Of a stretch of 43,634 nucleotides of DNA, positions 34,577 through 42,900 are shown piece after piece. The translations under genes were made by a program, and so were the position numbers. Each line of letters begins with the position of its first letter. Position 1 is the stretch's first letter. Origin of the DNA: Hymenobacter sp. (GTDB lineage: Bacteria; Bacteroidota; Bacteroidia; Cytophagales; Hymenobacteraceae); assembly GCA_028288445.1 (NCBI GenBank), contig JAQBNT010000219.1:1-43634 (forward strand), in the 5' to 3' direction. The notes below the pieces were generated by a model. That model was not told the origin of the DNA. It worked only from the letters and a program-made list of their open reading frames with translations, and ran no database searches.

Positions 34577-34617
34577 GTCGGTGGTTGAACGCAAGTTCGG
34601 CCACCGACTATTTTTTT
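34577..34617 (+). terminator. Rho-independent terminator overlapping the end of the VanZ-M28 gene
   Basis: A 14-bp stem (34577-34590 with 34595-34608, two G-U pairs in the RNA) has a GCAA loop and is followed by TATTTTTTT (34609-34617). It ends transcription of the small exported protein gene. The U-tract of this terminator is the opposite strand of the last two lysine codons and the TAG stop of the VanZ-M28 gene. Confidence 0.92.
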
Positions 34618-36431
34618 GCCGCCGGGGCCGCGCCTTCTTCGTTCAGGAAATCGCGCACCAGCCCGAAGGCCCCGGCAAAACCCGCCAGCGACAGGGCGTT
34701 GGGCTGGTCATTCACGTCGTGGTAGGCCGCACTGCCGCCGCGTGTGTACAGGAAGAACGCCGGTACTTTGGCTTCGGAAAACGGGAAGTGGTCGGAGTTG
34801 GCGGCGCGGCCGCGGGCACCTAGGGCGGGCAGGTAGTGGTGCGCGTCGTTGATGGCCACGAGACGGCGGAAGGGCGCTTCCAGCAGCTTGCCATTGACGA
34901 CGGTAGCCCCTTGCTCGCCGGTGCCCAGCAGGTCGAGATTGAACAGGAATTTGATGCTTTTGAGCGGCACCAGCGGGTGCGCCACGAAGTAGCTGGAACC
35001 TAACAACCCCGCTTCCTCAGCCCCAAAAAGCAGGAAGACCACGGAGTAGGCCGGACGGTTTTCGGGCTTGGCGTAGTGGGCCGCCAGCTCCAGGAGCAGG
35101 GCCACGCCGCTGGCGTTGTCGTTGGCCCCGGGGAAGTACACGTCCTTGCCCATCATGCCGAGGTGGTCGTAGTGGGCCGAAACGATGAGGAAGGAATCGG
35201 GGCGGATGGAGCCGCGCACCACGGCGGCCAGATTCTGGGTCTGGTAGTTGCGCTGGAGCTGCGCCTCAACGCGCACGGTGCTCCACACGGTGCGGCCCTG
35301 GGGCGCGCCGGTGGCGGTATCGCCAAAAATGGCTTTATCGAGCCACATGGGCACTTTTTCGGCCAGCACTTCCACGCGGGGCTGGGGCAGTTGCTCGGCG
35401 GCCAGCGAGGCGGTGAGCTTAGGCACGACGGTTATCCAGGCGGCGGCGGAGTTCAGGCGCTGGCGCAGGGCGGCGGGCAGCTTGGCCAAGCGGTTGGCAT
35501 CGGCGGCACGCAAGAGCAATATGCGGCTGCTCCACTGGGTACGCAGGTAACGCGCCTGCACCGAGGCCTTGGTAAACACGAGGGTGTCGAGCAGCAGCAG
35601 GCGGCCTTTGGCGGTGCCCGTGCCCGAGTTGGGCGCGGCAATGCAGGCCGTGCCGGCCTTCCAACTCGTCATTTTGCCAGCCGCACCATCGGCTTTGATG
35701 GAGGCACTCACCACACCCGGAAACGTGTTTACGTCTAGCTTGAAGGGCTGCGTGTAGTTGGGAGCCAGCGGCGCTAGCTTCAGGGCGGCAAAATGCTCGC
35801 GCAGGTAGGCGGCGGCCGAGTGCTCGCCCTGCTTCACGTAGCCCCGGCCGTGCATATCGGGCGCAGCTAGGGCTTTGATGATGCGGCGGGCGCGGGCGCG
35901 AATTATCAAAGAATTCTGCGCCCGCCCGGGCAGCGGGGCTGCGCTGAGCATGGCGGCAGCCGCCAGCACCAGCCACGGCCCACTGGCCAGCGGCCGGGCG
36001 CGGCGGCCAGATTGGCGGGCCGACCAGATGGCGGCTACGCCCACGGCCAGTGCCGCGCCAATGCCGTCGCTCAGCAAATCGGACCATTCGCCGTGGCGGC
36101 CCAGGCGCATGGTCATCTGCAACACTTCGATGATGGCTCCGAACAGGATGCTGCCGGCCAGTACAGCCCAGCCAGCGTGGCGGGTCAGCCGGGGCCAGCG
36201 GCGCTGCCGGTGCAATGAGAACCAACTCAGGCTCGCCAAAACGGCAAACACGCCCGCGTGGGCGGCTGTGTCGAACGACAACAGCTCCCACACGGGCGTG
36301 CGCGGCATTTCATCAGAGGGAGTGAGTGTGAGAATCAGCACCACGGCGGCCCACAGCAGCGGCAAAGCGGCGTAGGGGCGGCGGGACTGGGGTAGCGGGG
36401 GCGTTGGCTTGGGTTGAACGAAATCAGGCAT
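34608..36431 (-). CDS. VanZ-like membrane domain fused to M28 family metallopeptidase
   Basis: A 607-residue membrane protein in one unbroken frame. Residues about 20-136 are a VanZ-like domain with four hydrophobic helices and its sparse signature (FDTAAHAGVFAVLASL, then FGAIIEVLQ with DLLSDGIGAALAVG). A basic loop (RQSGRRAR) leads to a fifth helix (about 152-168) ending PLPGRAQ, which resembles a signal peptide. The rest is an M28 di-zinc aminopeptidase with all expected ligands: SAHYDHLG (His420), PGANDNASG (Asp438), GAEEAGLLGS (Glu472, Glu473), NLDLLG (Asp500) and AYHDVND (His571). The layout places the peptidase in the periplasm. VanZ genes often follow gcvH in Bacteroidota as separate genes (from memory), so the fusion is notable. 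It starts at an ATG 31 bases after gcvH; a TTG at 36443 is an alternative. Confidence 0.88.
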   Translation of the reverse strand: MPDFVQPKPTPPLPQSRRPYAALPLLWAAVVLILTLTPSDEMPRTPVWELLSFDTAAHAGVFAVLASLSWFSLHRQRRWPRLTRHAGWAVLAGSILFGAIIEVLQMTMRLGRHGEWSDLLSDGIGAALAVGVAAIWSARQSGRRARPLASGPWLVLAAAAMLSAAPLPGRAQNSLIIRARARRIIKALAAPDMHGRGYVKQGEHSAAAYLREHFAALKLAPLAPNYTQPFKLDVNTFPGVVSASIKADGAAGKMTSWKAGTACIAAPNSGTGTAKGRLLLLDTLVFTKASVQARYLRTQWSSRILLLRAADANRLAKLPAALRQRLNSAAAWITVVPKLTASLAAEQLPQPRVEVLAEKVPMWLDKAIFGDTATGAPQGRTVWSTVRVEAQLQRNYQTQNLAAVVRGSIRPDSFLIVSAHYDHLGMMGKDVYFPGANDNASGVALLLELAAHYAKPENRPAYSVVFLLFGAEEAGLLGSSYFVAHPLVPLKSIKFLFNLDLLGTGEQGATVVNGKLLEAPFRRLVAINDAHHYLPALGARGRAANSDHFPFSEAKVPAFFLYTRGGSAAYHDVNDQPNALSLAGFAGAFGLVRDFLNEEGAAPAAKK

Positions 36432-36462
36432 CGCGGCGCACAAGCCAAAGCCGTGCTAGTTT

Positions 36463-36843
36463 TTAGGCACCCACCAGCTCGCCGTAAGCTTCGGCGCTGA
36501 GCAGTTCGCTCAGTTCCTCGGGCTTGGCGATGGAAATTTTCACCATCCAACCGTTGCCGTAGGGGTCGGAATTTACGGTTTCGGGGGCGTCGGCCAAGGC
36601 GGAATTCACTTCCAGCACGGTGCCAGTGACGGGGCTGAACAGGTCCGAAACCGTTTTCACGGCTTCCACGGTGCCGAACACTTCGTGCTGGGCTACGTCT
36701 TTGTCAAGCGTGTCGATGTCGACGTAAACGATGTCGCCCAACTCTTTCTGCGCGTGGTCGGTGATGCCGATGTAGGCAACGTCGCCTTCAACGCGAATCC
36801 ATTCGTGGTCCTTGGTGTAATGCAGGGTGGCGGGCAGGTTCAT
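36463..36843 (-). CDS. gcvH: Glycine cleavage system H protein
   Basis: GcvH is the lipoylated carrier that shuttles the methylamine group of glycine between the P and T proteins of the glycine cleavage system. The 126-residue protein has the complete family: [13 protein letters not shown] at the start, [19 protein letters not shown], the lipoylation loop [11 protein letters not shown] with Lys63 as the lipoyl site, [11 protein letters not shown] and the tail [13 protein letters not shown]. It lies between sprA and the VanZ-M28 gene on the same strand, the usual sprA-gcvH-VanZ neighbourhood in Bacteroidota, and is not beside gcvP or gcvT. Its lysine would be modified by the LipB encoded at 10.6-11.4 kb. 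Confidence 0.97.
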   Translation of the reverse strand: MNLPATLHYTKDHEWIRVEGDVAYIGITDHAQKELGDIVYVDIDTLDKDVAQHEVFGTVEAVKTVSDLFSPVTGTVLEVNSALADAPETVNSDPYGNGWMVKISIAKPEELSELLSAEAYGELVGA

Positions 36844-36846
36844 CTT

Positions 36847-36881
36847 GAGTTAAGAGTTAGGAGTTGGGAGTTGAGAGTTCG
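36847..36881. repeat. Heptanucleotide repeat arm at the gcvH start
   Basis: Five 7-bp units: GAGTTAA, GAGTTAG, GAGTTGG, GAGTTGA and GAGTTCG. They begin three bases upstream of the gcvH ATG (36841-36843). It is the inverted counterpart of the arm at 36965-36999. Confidence 0.85.
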
Positions 36882-36964
36882 AGCGGTGGCCTACGGCTCG
36901 TGCCCAAAAGTAAGGACCAAATTATCGGACGCAGCCAAAACGCTGGTCAGCCGGCAGCTTTTCC

Positions 36965-36999
36965 AACTCTTAACTTTTAACTTCTAACTTCTAACTTCT
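36965..36999. repeat. Heptanucleotide repeat arm at the sprA stop
   Basis: Five 7-bp units: AACTCTT, AACTTTT, AACTTCT, AACTTCT and AACTTCT. Read on the other strand they are AGAAGTT-type units, the inverted form of the GAGTTAG-type arm. The last unit overlaps the sprA stop codon (TAG at 36998-37000). The 83 bases between the arms show no gene. Confidence 0.85.
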
Positions 37000-39900
37000 A
37001 TTGAGTCAGGCTGTAGCGCAGCTGAATGCCACCTTCGGTGTTGGAGTTGCGGAAGGCGTTGCTGATGCGCGGCGTGGTGATGGTCTGGCTGTAGTAGAAC
37101 TGGAGGTTGAGGCGGGTGTTGAGCAGGTAGTCGATGGTAGGGCGCAGCTGGAAGGTTTTCGAGCCGTTGGTAATCTGGCCCTGGGCGCGGCCTACGAATC
37201 CATCGGGCAGGGTGGGGCTGCTGGGGTCGGGGTCGGCTGAGTCGATGATGCTACGCTGAATAGTGATGTTGTCGCGGATGCTCAGGTCGAGGCGGGCGGT
37301 GAGGTTGTTTTTCAGCACGCGCTGCTCGCCGCCCACCTTGAAGGGCAGCTTGAGGCTGTTGGTGGCGTAGCCGAAGCCAATCACGAATTCCTTGGTCGAC
37401 AGCTCGGTGACTTGGGCGTTGGTGATGTTCAGGGCCACGGTGCGGTTGGTTCGGTATTCGATTCGGCCGGTTACCTTGTTCACGGTCTGGAAGTTGACAC
37501 CGATGAGCGGGGCCAGCGTTTCCACAATGCTCACCTGGCCCACCACGTAGTAGGGCAGGTACTGGTTGCTGGCGTTCACCTGGAAGGGGTTAATCGGCGC
37601 GCTGCCCGGCGAGCCGAAGCTGGGCTCGGCCGAGTAGGTGTTGGTGGTGGTGTAGCTGCCGATACTGTAGATGGACGAGTACGCGTGGTTCAGGGTGAAT
37701 GAGCTGAAATACTGCTTGATAAGCGGCAGCTGGGCGAAGCCGTTGTAGTCGACGCGCCAGTTGGGCAGCGGTATCATGGCAAAGGGGTTGAACTCCTTGG
37801 CCTGGTAGCCGTCCGACGAGCGGCCGTGGTAGGCATCGATAAAGCTCTGCACCAGCACATCCTGCGAGTTGTAGCCATAGGTGCCGTTGGGGCTTTGGTT
37901 GGCCACGGCCAGCTTGTTGCGCACCGTGAGGCGGTTGTCGACGAAGCGCTGGAAGGCCTTCGACGTCTCGCCATTGGCGCTGAGGTCGCCGAACAGGGTA
38001 TTGATGGTGATGGTAGATGTCTGGAACGAGCCCGAGCCGAGGGTCTGGGGCACAATGGGCAGGTAGTTGTTATTGGCATCGCGCAGCGGAATCAGCGTCT
38101 GCTCATCCACGGTGTGCCGGTAGTAAGCGTCAAGGTTCTGTACCTTCTGCTGGCGCGCATCCACCTGAATGTTGAAGTCGCGGAACGGCTCCAGGGCTGT
38201 GCGCAGGGTGATGGTTTGCGTCAGCAGCGAACTCAGCGGGGTGTTCAGAAACTCGCTCCGGTCGGTGTACCAGCCATTGCCGTTGGCGCGGTCGTAGAGA
38301 GACTGCAGGCTGTATTGCTGCCCCAATATAAAGGGCACACCAGGAGCCGTAAACGTTTCATCAAGGCCAAACGCCTTGGTCTTGGGCAGGTAGCCGGGCA
38401 GCAGCGTGCCGTTGGACCGGCTGAAGGTGAAGTTGATAGAGCGGGCCGTCATCAGCGAGCGCAGCACGGCTTTCACGAAGCGCAGCTTTTCGCGGGTAGT
38501 ATCGGCCGCCGGCGCGGGCTTGGCAGCCGCGTTGGCATCGCCGAGGTTGGGCCGCATGGCCCCAGGCCGGGCCTGGGGCGGCGGCGCGTTGTTGATGATG
38601 TTCAGAAACTTGACCTTGTTGTAGAGCTTCACCAGGTCAATTTTGCCGTTGGCGCTGATTTCGGCGTTGTTCTGAATCGTGTTGCCGACGTTGATTTGGT
38701 AGGTCGTCGTGTCGGTTTCGCTGGTGGGGTTGTTGAGGGCGCGCTGGCCCTGGGCGGCGGCCTGCCAGCTGTAGGTGGCGGCGTAGCGGGTGTCGGCGCT
38801 CAGCCAGTCGGTGAGCGGGAATTTATCGAGCGGCAGCCGGTAAGTGAGCGCGGCGGTCTGGTTGAAGTTGACGGTACGGCCGCCGCGCAGCAGGTTTTGC
38901 TGCAGTTGGCTGCGGTTGCGAATGGCCTCGTCGCTCACGCCGATGGTGCGGCCGGTGCCTTCGTCAATCACACCCCGGTTGGTGGCGGTGTAATCGAAAA
39001 TCAGGCTTTTGGTGAGGTCCCACTTCAGGTCGTAGATGCGGCTGATAAAGAAGGATTTCTGAATCACGGGCGCGATGCCATCGGTGGTGGGCACCTCGCC
39101 GGGGTTCAGCACGCGCTGCAGGAACCGCTCGTTGTAGCGCCGGTCGAGGTCGGTGCGGAACGAGAAGCGCGAGGGCAGCGGGGTGAAGTTGATTTGCTGG
39201 AAAATCTTCAGGTAGGGGTTATCCAGTGCTTTGAAGTTGGCCAGTGGGGTGTAGTTCTTGGGGGTGGTCTGGTACACGTAGGCCACAGCGGCGGTGTAGG
39301 CCTTGGTGTAGTCGCGGTCGGTGCGGATATCGGAGTGCAGGCGGTCGGTTATCGAGTAGCTCAGGGCCACGTTTTCGATGTCCCAGGGCTTGGGCTTGGC
39401 GGGCAGGGCCCCGGGCTTGGGCAGGGCGCGCTCCTTGCGCACGTTCAGCACCGAAATGCTGCGGCTGGTGGTCTGGTCGATGACCTTTTTGCGGTACTCG
39501 GCCTGGGCCGACGTATTCACATCGCCGCTCACCGGGTCTTTGAACTTCAGCAGGCTTTGCTCCAGCTTGGTGTCGGGGTCGAGGGGGTCGTAGAGGGGCG
39601 AGCGGCTTTCGCGGCCAATCTGGAGCAGCACCGGAAGGCGCAGGTTCAACTGCGGGGGCAGAAATTTCTCTACCGCCACGGTCGTGTTCAGGTCGCCGCG
39701 AAACACGTCGTCCACGGAGCGTTGCTGCACTTTGTCCTGCAAGCCGCCAAAGCCCACGCTGGTGAAGCTGCCCGTGGCCGTCACGTTGGCCACATCGGCC
39801 AGCTTCACGTTGAGGCGGGCGGTGGCGGCATAGCCGGCCTGCTGCTCGAAGTCGAACACGCGGAACTCATCGGCCCACAGGTTCACGGTTTTTTCCGCCG

Positions 39901-42900
39901 TGCTGGGGTCGGTGGGGTTCAGAATGCCCAGCATCACGCCCTGTACCGCCGAGAAGTCGGGGTTACCCACTACCGTGATGGTTGCGCCGTTGTCCAGCGT
40001 CACCGTGAAGGGAATCAGCAAGTTGGGGTTAGCCTGCTGGTTGCGCTTGGCTTTGGCATCGATGAAGTCCTGAAACGACACGTCGATGCGGTTTTCCGTG
40101 GGCCACACGCCGTCGGGCGTCTGGTCGCCCGCGGCGGTCAGCTTCAGCGGCAAGGAGTATTGGTAGTAATTCTGGCTATAGTCGGTGCCGATGCGCAGGA
40201 AGGCCCGCACGTCGCCGCTAAGCGTGGTAGGGTCGTCCGAATCGCCGTGCAGGAACATGCGCAGGCGCTTGTAGCGCAGCATGTTGATGGTGATGTTCTT
40301 GTAGGCTGCCTTGGCGAAGCCGTCGCGCAGGTTCACCACGGCCAAGCGCAGGCTCTGCTCGTTTTGCAGGCGCGAGGTGCTGCTGCTGCCGTACTCCTTG
40401 TCGCGCAGAATGCCGGGCGGAGACACGTACGGGATACCGTTGCCCACGGCAATGCCGTTTTCCTCCACGCTCACCGTCGAGATGTTGAAGGCATCGGCAT
40501 CGGTGAGGGTGCCCTGAGGCGGAATGCTGCCCTGGCTCACATCCACGATGGGGTACAGGAAGCGGCGCCACTGGTTGGCCACAAATTGGGGCTGCACCAG
40601 GCGCAGTACTACGGGGTCCTGCCAGTTGGTCATGTACATGCGCAGGAAGCGGATGGACTTGAATCCGAAATCCTTGCCGCCGTTGCCCTGCACCTTGTAG
40701 CCTTCCCGAATCGGAATGCGGAACAGGTACCAGTTCACGTCCTCACCGTTCACGTTGTTCTTCACGTTGTCGATGATGTAGTTCGAGCCCACGTTGAGGT
40801 TGCCGGGCTTCAGCGACATCTTGTACTCGTAGTAGCGCTCCACGTCCTGCACCACGTTGTCGCGGTTCAAATCCTCCTTGTCGGGGAAGGCGGTGGAGCT
40901 GAGCTGGCTGTTTTCGGGCGAGTTGCCGTCGTAGCCGTCGTAGTTCTTGTAGCGCCCCAGGATTTTGGTGTTGTTCTGGTCGTAGCTCGGGTCGAGGTGG
41001 TGGCGGAAGTCGTCGCCCGAGGGGTCGGGCAGCGCACCGTACACCGGGGCCACGGTGCCCAGCGCGGGCGGGTAATTGCTGAAATAGTTTTTCTCGTTGT
41101 CGTTGCTCAGGCCGTCGAGGCCTACGTCCTGGGCCGTGCGGGCGCCGGGGGCGGCGTTGAAGGCATCGGTCAGAAACTGCTGGCGCGTCACGCGGCCCCA
41201 CACCGTGCTGTTGGTGTTGTCCTTTACGTCCTGCGGGTCGTTGGTCACGGGCAGGCCGTTCTCGAACTCGTGCTGGTTGCCGTCCTTGAGCACGTCCTCG
41301 CTCACATTGCCCAGGTTGATGACGAAGTCGCCGCCGGTCAAGTTGGCGTTGTCGTTGCCGTCCTGGTCGGTGATGTTCACCCGCTTGGCGTCAGCATTTG
41401 GGTTCGTGGCTTTCAGGAAAGGGTCCATCATCCAAAACTCCAGGTACTCAATGTTGGCGTTGTCAAAATCGGTATCAAAGGTGATAGCCCGGCTGATGCC
41501 AGCGAAATTGCCTTGGTTAACAGTCTTGCTATTAGGCCCGGGGTTCAGCAGCTTTCCGTCTGAGCTAACACTCGGATTGTAGTTGTACGGCCCGCGCTCC
41601 TCCGGAAAGTAGGCCAGGTCGAAGCTGTACTCGAAGCCGTTGCCGGTCGAGCCCAGGTCCTTGTTCGGGAATACCTCGTCGCGCTTGATGCCGCGGGTGT
41701 AATGGTTCAGCAGGTCGCCGGCCCCAATGTTGCCCGGCACGCTGGCTCCGCCCGTATAGTAGCTCTGGTCCACGGTGTACCAGGCCAGCTTGGCGCGCTG
41801 GTAGTTGTAGGGCAGCCCGCCCACCGCGCTATTTTTAATGGGCAGCGGCGTAGACGCCAGCCGCCACGCCGGGATGGATGCCAGCCCGCCCAGCGTATAA
41901 GGCGTGCGGGCATTCTCAAAGTCGTCGATGTACGACACGCCATTCTCGCCGTTGCCCAGCTGCGAGCGGCCCGGCAGCAGCTTGGCAAACTCGCCGCTGA
42001 AAGCAATAGTCGAAATCTCCTTCGTCGACACGAAGGGCAGCATATCAAGGTACTTGGTCAGCACCCGGCTGTCCTTCCGAATGCTGCCGTCGAGGCCGAT
42101 GATGGTGTTGTTGCCCGGCTCGTCGCCGATGTTCACGCGGTTGATGCCCGGGGCCTGGTTTTCCAGCAAGTGCAGGGCCGTACCGCCGATGATCACGTCC
42201 TTGTTCAGGCGGTAGTCCAGGCGCACGCCCAGCAGCTTGCGCGGCTGCACCTGCACCAGGGCATTTTTCTCGAATTCTACCCGCAATTCGTTGGCCGAGT
42301 TCAGGTAGGCCGGGTTCAGGATTTTCACCTTGGCCTGGTCGTAAAACACCTGGTAATCGGTGCCCTCCGTGAGCAGCGTCGAGCCCGAGCGCACCCGCAC
42401 CGACCCCTGCGCAATGCCAATCCCGGGCAGGTTAATCTCATCCGAAGCCGCCCCGCCTTGGAAGCGCCCGCGCAGGAAAAACTTGTCCTTTTCCTGCCGC
42501 TGCTGGGCGTCGCTCTGGGTCTGGTTGTACAACTCGTTGTAAACGTACTTGTCAATCAGCGGCTGCTCACCCGTGAACTTGCTTTGCAGGAACGAGCCGA
42601 ACGGCTGCACGTTCGGGAAAATAATCTTGCCCAGCTCGGGGTCAATCGTGATGCCCGGAAAGTAGTCAAAGTTGCCGTCGGGAATCTTGTCGTTGTTGGA
42701 GTTAACGTGGTCGAGATTAAGCACCTCCACCAGCGGCCGGTTGGTCACCTGGGCACCTTCTTTCAGCGAAATCAAGTCCACGCCCGTTGCGTCGTCCTTA
42801 TAAATGATTTGTAGCTGGAAGTTGTCGCGCTGCAACTGCGAGGCGTTCAGGGGATAGATGTTTTTCATCATCAAATCCCAAGTCGGCGTGTTCAGCGTGA

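Noticed and set aside
37826..41563. Long plus-strand open frame (about 1245 codons) opposite sprA
   Set aside because: It is the antisense shadow of a securely identified gene in GC-rich DNA; its translation is low-complexity (V, G, H, R, A rich) with no domains.
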